Origin: Eulemur rufifrons
Lineage: Eukaryota > Chordata > Mammalia > Primates > Lemuridae
DNA: 64,000 nt
Direction of reading: 5' to 3'
Assembly (NCBI RefSeq): GCF_041146395.1
Contig: NC_090997.1
Span: forward strand, 37,179,501-37,243,500
In this document: positions 22,031 through 33,499 of the stretch, piece after piece
Layout: each line of letters starts with the position of its first letter
Position numbering within the stretch: position 1 is the stretch's first letter
The notes under the pieces: generated by a model
Told to the model about the DNA's origin: nothing
The model's input: only the letters and a program-made list of their open reading frames with translations
The model's database searches: none
Made by a program: the position numbers and the translations under genes

Positions 22031-23929
22031 ACATCATAGCTGTATAGAGACAAAAATATTGGTAGTAGATGAATGTGAGGAAAATATTTGGGGCACAATT
22101 GTAAGTGCTAAAGTGAGCCCTACATCTGAATTCAAAGATAAAGTGAGGCTCCATGCATTAGAATGAAGTATGAATTGGAATTTAGAAGATGTTTCAATTT
22201 ACCTCAGGCACCTATAGGTCTCCTGGTAATCAAAAAGGCATGGCTATCTGTAGCTCTGTGTTCTTAATCACCTGAACTTGAATTTTTTCTTGTGTATTGC
22301 AGTAACTTCTCTACTATAGCCAATGGCTTCTAAAGAATTCTTAAGTCGAACCTTCTGTGACTCCAGTAGTTGGAAACGAAAGGGAAATTTTCTCTTCTGA
22401 TGCCGAGAACAGCTGCTGCTGTCAGGATATAGGTATACGAATGGTCCAACTGATAACTTTGCTACTACTCTGAACTTTCAATTAGATATTGCACCAGCTA
22501 TGATTGGAATCACTGCCGTAACATGAGTTACCTAGGTAAAGATTAATGAGCTGCCAGGAGAGTTGATCCTCAGGGATATCCTTAATCTTATTTTCCTGAC
22601 TCAATCTATACAGACCTCTCCCATAATGGAATTAAAATCATTAAATAACACATACCAGGAAAAATAAAGAAACACACACTGCAAATGCAGATTTTCAACA
22701 AAAAGAAATATGAGTGTCAAGTGTTTTGGCTTCTTTCCCAGCTCAGTAGTGATTAGTGAAGTCATGTGTAGAAAATATTTGCAGCGTGCAAAATTTCTGA
22801 AGCTGTGGCTAAATCAAAAATGAATGCAAACAATGTGTGGTTTGCAAAGCTTTAATTAGTTCAACCAGAAGTATGACTATTTGCATTGATATGACCAGAC
22901 TTCTGTATGAATATGTTCAAATTGTGATAGACCAGAACAGTCCTGTTAAATCATTAAAGTATCCAAGTCTATAGTAGTTAGAAAAATGGAGGCTTAATGT
23001 TAGAATTTTGGCATTTAATCATTCGATTTCATAACTTTCTTTGTACAAAGCCATTTTCTAGGTAATACAGGGAATATTTATCTGTTGATTTTGTGTATTG
23101 TGGTATTTCTTTGTAATACATCACAATTGATGTTACAGGAGACATTGCGCTGAGTCAATCCTGCTAACATTCAAAGCTATTCTTATGCAACATATTTAAT
23201 TTGACACAATCTTTCCAAATAATCTTGTATTCTTATCAGCTCCTACCACCAGAAGAGGAAGAGAATACTACTTTAGAAAGGTCATCTCTAAGGCAAGATG
23301 CATATGAAAGACATATGTAAGTGATATAGAAGAATACTTGGATGAATAAAAACATATGCTAAAAATATATGGTGTTATGAATATTTCACAAAATAAAGTT
23401 TAATACAATTATAACAATTCTAACATAATTTTTTATTTAATTAACAAGGTATTTCAATTGTTCATATATAAGAATAAATGTTCTGTCATTGGAAGAATAC
23501 TAGAAGAAAGAAAAAAGTAAAAAAAAGAATAAATGAACAAGAAGAGCCTCCCAAAATGTGGAGAAATAAGAATAATCCGTGGGGCTATCCGTGGGGCTTT
23601 CTAAGAATTACATATATTAAACCTACTATGATTAAAAGATGTCAACAAATCATTGCAACAAAACAGCAGGAAAATAATCCTTGCAATGCAAAAAGTTATA
23701 ATAGGATAAATGTGTCTCCCAAATCAGTAAAGAAACAATTAGACAAAGATTAATTAACCTATTACAAAAATATAATCAAAACTTTACCTCCATAACTTAA
23801 AGATCGAATTTCAGATGTATTAAGCATTAAATGTGTAAAAATTAACTTATTGAAAATAAAAATATAGGAAAATATGTATTATAAGTGCAATTTCCCTGAA
23901 GGCTATTCACTGCTAATTAATCTATAAAT
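22031..23929. other. Mostly unassigned
   Basis: No gene is supported. The A/K-rich frame at 23478-23753 may be decayed LINE-1 ORF2 continuous with the next feature, but the match is too weak to call. Homeobox-like TTTAATTAGTT near 22851 was seen without further support. Confidence 0.4.
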
Positions 23930-25074
23930 TTAATGCAATTTGATCAATTAACCAGGAGAATTCTCTTTTGAGAACTTCAGAAAAAATGATTCAAAACATA
24001 TGTGGAAAAAACAAGGTCTGTAAATACCTAAGACAATTTGAAAATAAAGAGTTATGGGATGGGAAAAAATGCTTGCCCTTCTAGACATTAAAAGGCAGGA
24101 CTGATTCAACTACGTAGTATCAACACATGTGTTGACAAACGGACCTGTCTAATAAAGTAGAAAGGCTAGAAAAGTATACCATAGCATTACAAACCAGTGC
24201 AGAGAAAATTGACTACATATTAATTGCTGATAGTGTAAGAAAAATTAGTTCATGATCTGAAGAAAGATAAAAATTGGATTTCTACATCATACAATATATT
24301 GAAATAACCTTTAAAGGTATTAAAGTTCTAAATATAAAAGTAATGGTACTAGAAAAAACAGAAATGTAAAAATATATCTTTTTGACATTGGGGGCAGGAG
24401 AGGATTTCTTTAGAGCCCAAAGTGTAAGATATAATGAGAAAGATTGGTGGATTTTACAGCATCAAAAATAAAAGTGTCTGTTCCATGAATGACACTACAC
24501 ACAGCATCAGCAAAGAAGATGACACATGAGAAGAAGACGTTTGTAACATATACACAATAAATCACCACCTAAAATAGGTAAGATTTTCTGTAAATTAGCA
24601 AGAAAAACAGGATGCTCAATGGAAAAATTGAGTTAAGGGTAAAATTAGACAATTCATAGAATATAAACTCATTCAACTAAGAAGAATAGGGAGAAATGGT
24701 TAATTTTATAGTAATTAGAGGTATATAAATCAAATGACAATAAAATACCACTTAATATCCAGCAGTATGGCAAAAATTTAGAAAGTTGCATGTTATGAAA
24801 TGTTGGTGAGGATGTGGAGAAAAAAAGAGAATAGATTGTAACTGGGCAGCAATTCTCAAAAGCAATCTGAAGTGCAGAGTGAAATTGTGTGCATAATTAT
24901 ATATTTCATGGCCTTGGGTAATATACCTGACATGTATGTAATCCTTTCCTGAATAATGTAACCTAGAGAGAAATTCCTGCATAGATTCATGTGGAAATAT
25001 AAAATCATGTTTATCAAAATGATTTTTTAAAATGGTAACAAAGTATTGGAAACAATCTATCAACCAACCACAAA
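23930..25074 (+). mobile_element. Ancient LINE-1 ORF2 3' portion
   Basis: A degraded sense LINE-1: 'tatgtggaaaaaacaaggtc', 'aaaataaaagtgtctgttcc', 'atgacaataaaataccactt', 'gaggatgtggagaaaaaaag' and 'tggtaacaaagtattggaaa' occur in ORF2 3'-end order. No frame survives. It is older than the LINE-1 at 5528. Confidence 0.65.
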
Positions 25075-25560
25075 GAATATAGATAAGAAAAGAGTTGCTG
25101 TCCTACTAGGATATCCTCCAGAATCTGACCCTGCGTTCGACAAGGAAAGGAAGTGGGGAGGTAAATCAGGAAGGAAAGCAGCCAATATTTGCTAAGCCAG
25201 CTACTAGAGTGGGCAAATGAAGCCTAATCCCACAGACAGGCTCTGAAAATTGTGGAAACCCCACACCCCAGGATCATTCCAGCCAAGGGTGAAGGAACAA
25301 AGGCATTTATACTCCCACACCCAGCAGCAATTGTTAAGAGCTGCCCGGTGGATATTATCTCCAGGTACTCTGGCATGCCATGCACTTCAGCAAAGCAAAT
25401 TCCTGCAGGCCAAGGGCAAACCACTGACCAAACTGGCAAGTGCTGATCATTGGAAATCAATCTGGTAAACACAAAAATAGTAAGGAAGTCTGAGGGGCTG
25501 GGCGGAACACCAACAGCGTCTGCTCTAACGATCTATGCATGAGATTTTATACTACACTGC
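25075..25560. other. Unassigned GC-richer segment between LINE-1 relics
   Basis: Clearly higher G+C than its surroundings. Frames exist on both strands (82 codons minus at 25224-25472; 72 plus at 25250-25468) but without domains. The layout, abrupt at both edges, suggests an insertion of an old LTR or endogenous retroviral fragment, which I could not name. It is not asserted to be a gene. Confidence 0.4.
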
Positions 25561-25904
25561 AACTACTTACATTTGCTCACGGCATCATGAATAGATTTCA
25601 AATTCAAGGCCTAATGAAAAATTAAGAAAAATAATAAAGTTTAAATAAAACACATATATAAAATAAAATGCCATATGTTTTTTAGCTGCACATACAAAAT
25701 ACATATAAAGGAAGAAAAGAGGGGCCTTGTATGGTTTTATAAAGTTGATAGTCATACAGTGAGGAATACAATCAACATATGTCTGGGATTTTAGAAAAAA
25801 AAACAAAATTCTCTGTATGTCAAATAAAAGTAAAATATAAATGACAAAATAAGAAAATATCATAAATGTATTATAATAAGATTTAATGAAATTAACTTAT
25901 TGAA

Positions 25905-26400
25905 GACATTGATGGATTACAAAAAAATGAAAGAATCCAATTTTAAAAAGGGCCAAAGTCATAAACAAATAATTTGTAACATAAAAAATCATGAACATAT
26001 TTATAAAAGATGCCAAGCATGAAACTTGTGCATCTCATTAATAATTAAAGTAAAAAAATAAAACCCAAAAAGCAATGAGATTCTCTTCTTTCTACTTCTC
26101 AAATTAGCAAATGTTTTGGCAGTCAATACTCATTGTTTCTAAAGGTGTGATCAAATAGAGCCATTGCCAGTAAGAAGATAATTTGATTCAACCTTTCTAG
26201 AAAAACAGACAGTATTTATTTAAAAAGCACTCACCACTTTACCCAGTAATTTTACTTCTAGGAGTTTAATACAAGGACAAAATCAAGATAAAGAAAAATA
26301 ATCTTATAAAACGGTGTTTTTGACAGTATTATTTTTAATAGAAAAAAGGGAGACAAGAAATTAATTGAACATCAAATCATCAGAGGATGGTGAGATAAAC
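25905..26400 (+). mobile_element. Ancient LINE-1/HAL1-like ORF2 3' relic
   Basis: 'aaaaagggccaaagtcataa', 'aatgagattctcttctttct', 'aacctttctagaaaaacaga', 'tacccagtaattttacttct' and 'gtgagataaactttgttgca' are in LINE-1 3'-end order. It covers the same part of LINE-1 as 24700-25074, so the two are separate copies. Confidence 0.6.
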
Positions 26401-26519
26401 TTTGTTGCATATAGATGTTGCTAGTTCTTCATTATGTGGGGTGTAGGAGTAGAATTGGATAAAGACCCTCTTCTACCTCACCCAATCTTGCCTTCTGTGC
26501 AGATAATTTTGGCAGTCAT

Positions 26520-26810
26520 TAATTGATAAGTTGTTTATCAATTTTCTACCAAACACCAGGTTCTACTTTAGTCATCGTGATACAGAAATGATCCAAAGAG
26601 ATACAGTCACTATTCTTAGGAAACTTACATTAGTGTGTGTGAGAGGAGACAGGTGTGTATCAACTGCACAAACACACTGACATGATTATTTCTTATGATG
26701 ATTCATATCATGAGGAAAATAACAGACGATGTGACAAAGGATCAGCATGGGGTGAGGGTCAGCTCCTGCTCAGACTGGGGCTCAAGGAAGCCTCCCTGAG
26801 ACAACTTGGA
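26520..26810 (-). repeat. L2 LINE 3'-end relic, antisense
   Basis: 'accaaacaccaggttctact', 'gtgatacagaaatgatcc', 'aggaaacttacattagtgt', then 'gtgagggtcagctcctgct' and 'aggaagcctccctgaga' follow the antisense L2 end, including the section where L2 reads AGGAAGGCCTCCCTGAGGAGG. Confidence 0.7.
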
Positions 26811-27176
26811 GCAAGAACCTGATGATGATGTGTCGTTCTTCACTCCACATTCATTCAAAGCAGCTTACGGTCAAATTAATGTTTACATAACTAGCAAAAA
26901 GATAATTTTCCCACTACAGCTTCAGAATATTCTATTTCATATTTACAAGTGGTGTGAATTTGTCACATTAAACAATGAAAATAATGTTTTCTTCAGAAAG
27001 TCATTTGGGAGCAACTTTTCTGTCTTCCAAAATAATCCACTGAGTTTGAGGTGTGAGTAAATGAGTCAAACTCTTAACTCTGTCTGTGATTAGTTGCCTG
27101 ACCTCATGCAGATGTCTAAACTCTCTGTCTCCTGGTTTCTTTTCTATGCGATGGAGATATACTGTAATACCTTCTC
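26811..27176. other. Unassigned stretch
   Basis: The 84-codon plus frame at 26806-27060 has no domain and its start overlaps the L2 relic. A weak MIR-like phrase ('gttgcctgacctcatgcag', 'ctctctgtctcctggtttct') lies at 27090-27160. Confidence 0.4.
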
Positions 27177-27692
27177 TGTGGTTGGCAGAATAGCACTCCG
27201 CAGAGATGTCCGTGTCCTAATCCTTGGAACCCGAGGATATGTTATGATACATTGCAAAAGGGAATTAAGGTTGCAGATGGAATTAAGGTTGTTAACCACC
27301 CTTAAAATGGGAAGAGTATCCTGGACTATGCAGGTGAGCCCAATGTCCACATGGGTCCTTAAACTTAGGGAGGCAGAAGGGAGGAGATGTGACAATGGAA
27401 GCAAGATGGAAGTGATGCAAGATGACAACTCAACCCACCATCTCTGGCTTTGAAAATGGAAGTGTGTCATGATGCAAGGAATGCAAGCAGCCTCTAGAAG
27501 CCAGAAAAGGTAAGGAGACAGATTCCCACCTACGGCCTCCAGCAAGGAAATAGCCCCGGTGACACCTTGATTTTAGCCCGTTGAAACCTGCCTCAGACTT
27601 CTGAACTCCAGAACTGTAGGATAATAAATTTATGTTGTTTTGTGACATTAAATTTGTCATAATTTGTTACAGTGGCTGTAGAAAACTAACGC
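27177..27692 (+). mobile_element. Solo LTR relic, MaLR/MLT1-like
   Basis: In order: 'ggttggcagaatagcactcc', 'gtccgtgtcctaatccttgg', 'tatcctggactatgcaggtg', 'aagcagcctctagaagcca', 'cacctacggcctccagca', 'acaccttgattttagccc' and 'aactgtaggataataaattt', ending near 'gaaaactaacgca'. The late AATAAA-bearing end and overall layout are those of ERVL-MaLR LTRs. No internal viral sequence is present. The frames of 119 and 133 codons here are chance frames. Confidence 0.65.
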
Positions 27693-29984
27693 ACTATCTA
27701 ACCGCATGGTTTTTGTGAAGGCCAAATTAGATAATTTATTGGAATGTATTGACAAAGTATCTTAGAACTATTTTAATGTTAAACATGTAATGATTATATT
27801 AGGGAGAACAATAGTAAGTTGCAAATGTGTATCACATAGCATTTAAGGAGAGTGGATGAATGAAGTGTGTCCACACTGTCCGTCTATCTATCTAGGGAAT
27901 TTCCTAAGGTAGACTCCATGGATCTTTCCATGTGAAGTACTGCTATAGTCAACATTGTGCATAGAACCCACTCACACCTACAATAGTCATCTCATTTTAG
28001 CAGCATACATTCTTGCAATGAGAATTTGGTTCCAGTATTTGAAGTGAGGAAAATCAATGATAAAAGACTTTCATTCACAGTTTGCTTTGGTAATACAGTA
28101 AGAGAGGGATTTTTTTAACCTCTTGCTTTAGTTCCTTTCTGGATATGGTACATGGAACTTATTTAGCCACAAGCCAGAGTATGAAAGCAACACAGTTACT
28201 AGCAGAGTAGAGTAATAGGAAAAACCTGAGAACACAGTCTTACTGCTAAGCAAAAGAATCAACCAACTCTAACATCAACCAACTACCAATAATGTCATCC
28301 AGTAAATGTCTTTACTGTTTGAGCCAGTTTGCATCTAAAAGCGTCCTTTCTGGTATTACTGCCAAGACCAGCTGGCTTTGGTGATTGTCCAAAGAGTTAC
28401 TGTCTACATATTTCCTCTGACTACAAATCTGCTGTCCATCAACCACATCTTGCATCCCATTTAGCCAATGTTTACAGCTTTTACCACACAGGAGGCAAGT
28501 GTGGCCTATGATTTGGAGAAACCACATGAGATGCCCTTAATGTCGCTTGCAGGCTAGTTGTTTACTGGATGGTTTCATTGGTGGATTGATGAATTTTAAA
28601 ATGCTATGTCAACTGAGAAACTCTTTCAAGATAAACTAAAGAAAGGATACATATGGACACAATAGCACATTTGTAGTGGCATTTCAAAGAGCATTCTACT
28701 GTGATGGGGAATATGACTCCTTTTTTAATATACCATATGGATTTTCAATACCATGTATTTTTAGACCCAGTTATATCACTATGTTTTTTATGTCCAGTGC
28801 AAATTCAGTACTGATTTTCCTGTTTAGATCCACACTTCGTAACCAACAACTTTAGCAGTGCTAGCCACCTCGGACAGCTGAACAGAGTCATATACAAAAA
28901 GAAAAGATAAAGACACCAAAAAAACAAACAAACAAACAAAAAAAAAAAAATAAAAACAAAAACACACCTAGCAAGAAAGAAAAAAGTAGGATGAGAAAAA
29001 GCGTTCAGATTTCGTACAAAGATAAAATTCCTGTTGAAAGCAGTCAGATGTATTTTTTGACCTTAAGTAAAGATACAAATACAGAGGAGGTGAGATAGGA
29101 ATGGAGTAAAAGTTTGGCATTCTGCCCTCGCTGAGCCGAGGCTTTGGACAATTCATTCACTATCTCTGGGTCTTGATTTCTTTATGTAAGTGATGTGAGT
29201 GATACTCAAACCTAATACACTCTGGTTTTTTAATCATGTGTTACGAGTCCTCTTAGCCTGCACTCTCTGTGGCCAAACCCCAAGCAGCCTAGCCTCCCTC
29301 TAGCAAGCGCAGTGTGGCAGTGTGCATGTATACTGCACTGCTCCAACTCAGGCAAACATGGGGGTATGCGGCTGGTAGAGCCATGTTCAGGGTTGTGCTT
29401 GACATGACCATCCATTTGAGCAGAAATTGCTGAAACGGATTCTTCAGTTTGAATTTTATGGATTTTGTGACTGTGATTGACAGTATTTCATGGTATGCAG
29501 AGGAATTTGACACTCTACAGTCTCTAGATTGGGCCAGATCCCATGAATTACATGAGAACTATTCTTTCAAATGCCTTTTACTTAAAGTTATATGGCCAAC
29601 CAGCTCTCAGAGAGATTGGCTAGTTTATCTTTTGTTTTCATTTATTAAAGTTTCTCTCAAGGTATAGCTTTCTCATGGCAACACACTGCCTTTAAAAGGA
29701 GATTCAGGACAATTGAATGCATGGGCTTAATTGGGCCTCACTCCAATGCCTGTGTGTCAGCACCTCGAAGCTTTATCCTGAGTGCGGCATGAAGCTTGCC
29801 TCTGGGCTACCTGCCCTGGAGTCAGCAGCAGAGAGGAAAGGCTGCCAACAGCCATTCAGATGGTTTCACATGCTTTAGTGACAGCTAAATGTTTTCCAAG
29901 AATGTGAGATTGCTCTTCTTGGTTGCCTCATCAGTTTATCATAAAGATGTTTAGCATAACTTCCTTGAGCTCACAGTGCCCAAA
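27693..29984. other. Unassigned stretch
   Basis: No gene is supported. There is an A-rich (CAAA)n tract at about 28917-28966. Frames at 28312-28527 and 29449-29667 are short and without domains. A faint MIR-like phrase ('caattcattcactatctctg') occurs at 29148. Confidence 0.45.
28917..28966. repeat. (CAAA)n / A-rich low-complexity tract
   Basis: Runs of AAAC units followed by A13 and AAAAAC units. No retroposon body precedes it. Confidence 0.8.
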
Positions 29985-30195
29985 AATAAATACTGGCTCT
30001 GCCATTTATGAGATGAGCAACTTCAGGAAAATTACCTCATCTCTCAGTTTTCCTATCTTTAAGACTGCAGTAATAATAGCACCTGCTTTATAGGATTCTT
30101 GTGAGAATAAAGTAAGATAAGCCTAATGTAATGCTAGGTTTAAGGCCTAGAATATATAATTAGCCTGGAATAAATGTTAACTTCTATTATCACAT
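29985..30195 (+). repeat. MIR SINE
   Basis: 'actggctctgccatttatga', 'gcaacttcaggaaaattacc', 'tctcagttttcctatcttta', 'ataatagcacctgctttata', 'gattcttgtgagaataaagt' and 'tggaataaatgttaact' match MIR end to end. Confidence 0.85.
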
Positions 30196-31089
30196 ATTTA
30201 GGTGACATGTGAGTGATTAATTTTTAATATGAGGATAAAATGCCCTCGTGTGTTTGAGAGACAAAATATGTGACATTTCCATAGATGAAGGAACCAGAAT
30301 CAAAGAATATCTGCTGCACCAAGCCTAAATTGACAAACTGATGAGTGCTTTAAATAAGAGATACTAATGTTACATTTTATACCAGATTTTGTACAATTTT
30401 AGAGTGCAAAAATGTAAAGTTCAAGCATTTCAACTTGAGATCTATTGCCTAACGGGCTTTATAAATAATATTCTTCAAGAGACAATAATAAGAATAAAAG
30501 TTTTAGCCTTCAGGGGATACTTACTAAGGTATAGATTTATACCTTATCCCAAGAAGAGCAGCACAGTCCCTGCATGGCAGGAACTCACTCACATCTGAGA
30601 AAGCGGCGTCAAATACATGGCAACACAGGGAGTGCTGGATAGAATGAGGATAAATATCCCAGCGACTCAGGGAGGGAACGATTAACTCTTTCTAGGAAGT
30701 AGAGGAGGAAGTCCTGAGAATGCTATAGGAAGTGCATAACATCTGCCCAGAGTCAAGGACACACAAGGGACACAAAAAAGAAACTTTAACAAATTGCATG
30801 GGAAAAGGACATTAAACTTGCATCAGATTCATGGCCTGCATTCCTGCTTCCCATTGGATGGCCCTGATGTAGGAAAACCCTGAATTAGGCAGAGGGTGTT
30901 CTCTCTCCAAGGGTTTCTGCTCCAAGAACATGAGGACATCCTTTCTTAATCAAAACAGTCCTGACTCAGTTCAGATTCTGTTCATGAATTCCTCTAATGA
31001 AATTTCTTAGGCTATTTCCTGGGAGATTTAATTGAACTAAATCTCTTAAAATGCAAACACATTTATGCAAGGGTATTTTCCTACACATG
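30196..31089. other. Unassigned stretch
   Basis: No gene or repeat recognised. Confidence 0.45.
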
Positions 31090-31300
31090 TTAGTGCTTGT
31101 GCATGTTGACTCTGGAGTCACGCTGTCTGACCTAGGGCTTTTAGGCAAGTTACTTGTCTCTGTTTCAGTCCTTCATTTGTAAAATACAGAAAAGACAGTA
31201 TGTGCCCCTTGGGGTTGAGCAAGGATTAAAAGTGTAATTCACTGAAAGCAGAATGCCTGGCACATAGTAAATGCTCAATAGTCATATTACCATCTTTCAT
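31090..31300 (+). repeat. MIR SINE
   Basis: 'gactctggagtcacgctgtc', 'ggcaagttacttgtctctgt', 'tcatttgtaaaatacaga', 'gagcaaggattaaaagtgta' and 'gcctggcacatagtaaatgc' followed by 'tcaatagtc' match MIR in order. Confidence 0.85.
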
Positions 31301-32469
31301 ACAATTTCATGTCATTGAATTTATTCTTTGAGAATAGGGAAAAGGACAAGGAAGAGTAAACTTATTTCACAGTGTTGTATAAGGCCAGCCTGGGAAGAGT
31401 GCTTTTTTTCCATGAAAAATGACGATAATGAGGACAACAATTTTGACAGTTATTTTAAAATTATTGTTGCTGTATTATATATTTATTTAAGATAAGGAAT
31501 TTTTGTCACATAATAATTCATTGTGAGTGTGGCAACAAGTGGATCAGAGCATCTATCCAATGCATAATATTGCATAACAAATCCTTTAAGTTACCAGATA
31601 AGGGTCTTTTTATTCCAATTTCTGTATTTCCACATTTGCTTATCTTTGTATTGTCTCAGCATATTTACACCATCGTTTGACCTCTTAGTGTCAGAATGAC
31701 CTTATTGGTGTTCTAGGCCTTGTGTGGGCAAGAGACAGAGCAACAGTCCTCATCTCTGGAGCTCCCAGCCACCACTCTGCCTTTGCTATATAGGTATAGT
31801 ACAACTATCTGGGCCTTCCATGCAGAATGCTTCAGTATTTCAAAATAATAGTAGACCTTTCTTTCAACCTAAACCACTCCCAGATATGCAGTCTTAGTCC
31901 GCCAAATGTCATCTCTTCTGAACAGGTCAGCCTGCAGCTGAAAGATCTCAAGAGCTGTTGCATCCTGGAGTGGCATGACATTTGTGGTCACTGCAGTTAA
32001 ATAGAATTCTCAGCTGCTGTGATTGAAAACTCAGTTATTGACTCGAGCAATCCTGGCTTGACATAAATATTAGCAATTTACACTAACAAGGCTAATGGGT
32101 TTAGTGTATCTGAGCTAATTCTCAAGCACTGGAGCAATATTGTAAAACAAGTCAGAAATATGCTTCTAAATATAATTAAAAAGACCTTTAATCATTGTCC
32201 TTGTAATTATAGAAATATGTAATAAAAATGTATATTATTATAAAACTGATTTAAATAATCTTATAATTATAAAATTGTGAAACAAACCTAACAAATTGCC
32301 TTTCAAGGTCAATATTTTCTCTTTTCTTTGTAATTCTGTACTTATTCCATTGCTTAATATATTTTTTCAACTTTCTATTTGGTAACACTTTTATAGCCAT
32401 TTTCTAGATTTATTTATAACAATTTTACAGATATACATTGGCCAAAAATTAAATTTTATTGTTCACCTG
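31301..32469. other. Unassigned, including an AT-rich block with homeodomain-like motifs
   Basis: No gene or transposon is recognised. The block 31985-32290 is rich in TAAT-core words (AATTA, TAATCATT, TTATAATTATA) and free of recognisable repeats, which is the look of some conserved non-coding elements. Conservation cannot be judged from one sequence. Confidence 0.35.
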
Positions 32470-32590
32470 TATTCTTTCATTTAGCCATTCATTTGTTCTC
32501 TTATTCAACAGATCTTGATGCAGTCTTCTACAAGTCAGGCCCAAATTTAGCACTGGGATTATAGAAATCAAGATAGAGATGTTTCTTTCC
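32470..32590 (-). repeat. L2 LINE 3'-end relic, antisense
   Basis: 'tagccattcatttgttctc', 'attcaacagatcttgatgc', 'aagtcaggcccaaatttagc' and 'actgggattatagaaatcaa' follow the antisense L2 terminus (TTCAACAAATATTTATTGAGC...CTGGGGATACAG). Confidence 0.65.
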
Positions 32591-32957
32591 TCATAGTGGG
32601 ATAGGCTAATAAGAGTATTGAAAGAGTTTATTTCTAAAATAAGTCCACTTAAAGGACAATGTGCTACAATTGAGAATATTCAGAATAATTCACCTCTGAT
32701 ACTAAATCTGATTCCACAGATGCAATTCCAGGGAGTTGTCCTAGTTAGGAATACTCAAATATACCCTCCCAGGGTGACAATTTTGAATTTAGTAGGTAAA
32801 GTCTGGAATTTTTGCTCAAAACAGATACTATTTCTCTATAGCTGTACTTAACTTTCATATATTCATTACTTATACTGAGGAACATGCTTGAAAGCTCAAA
32901 TGATCTTTACCCAACCCTTGAGGTACAAAGCTAATACGTCACATCTCCATTTATGTG

Positions 32958-33424
32958 GTAGCACAAATTAAGGGACTTAGTGCAAAGAACAAAAAAATGG
33001 CAATGATGAAACCAAAATGACAGCCTAAATGTCTACCTGCAAATTATGTCTGGCTTTTACAACAGAAACCCCAGGTATTCGTGAATGAAATTCTACTTGA
33101 ATTCTTTGAAAATTTGGAGACCACAATAGTTATCCTTATTATAAAAATATCAGGTTATCTGTATAACCATACAGATCCCCATGCATTCATTATATGATAT
33201 CATAGATATGTAATATTATATCAGCTTTATTGCTTCAAAAATGGAAACTAAGACTAATATTTACTAAAAATTAATGTTGTTTATGTAGTTAAGAACCAAC
33301 AGCAGTAGGTGATAGTAACTGCAGTAGCACAAGTTAAGGGACTTAGTGCAAAAGATTAAAAAAAGACAATGATGAAATCAAAAAGACAGCCTTAACTTCT
33401 ACAAGCAAATTATGTCTGGTTCTT
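32958..33424. repeat. Local direct duplication (two ~100-bp copies)
   Basis: Copy A at 32958-33058 and copy B at 33324-33424 share 'agcacaa-ttaagggactta', 'caatgatgaaa-caaaa', 'gacagcct' and 'gcaaattatgtctgg' in the same order, roughly 85% identical by eye. The 265 bases between are not obviously shared. The unit matches no transposon I recognise. Confidence 0.75.
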
Positions 33425-33495
33425 AAGTAATTGCTAATATTACTTAAGAACCAGACGTAACATTAATTAATGTAGGTAGACTAATTGCTAATATT
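33414..33495. repeat. Inverted repeat with flanking direct repeat (template-switch footprint)
   Basis: The 18-nt arm GTCTGGTTCTTAAGTAAT at 33414-33431 is repeated as an exact complement at 33439-33456, separated by the 7-nt loop TGCTAAT. The inverted copy continues to about 33481 and, complemented, also resembles the copy A sequence 'gtctacctgcaaattatgtc' with an inserted AT-rich stretch. A 14-bp direct repeat TAATTGCTAATATT brackets the inverted part (33428-33441 and 33482-33495). The arrangement fits a polymerase that copied nearby sequence backwards and then returned. Confidence 0.75.
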
Positions 33496-33499
33496 TGGG

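Noticed and set aside
27094..27545. Overlapping 119- and 133-codon frames on both strands
   Set aside because: They lie inside a solo LTR relic, and frames on both strands are typical of such sequence by chance.
33414..33456. microRNA-like hairpin (exact 18-bp stem, 7-nt loop)
   Set aside because: The stem is too short for a precursor, AT-rich, and is better explained as a recent template-switch mutation.
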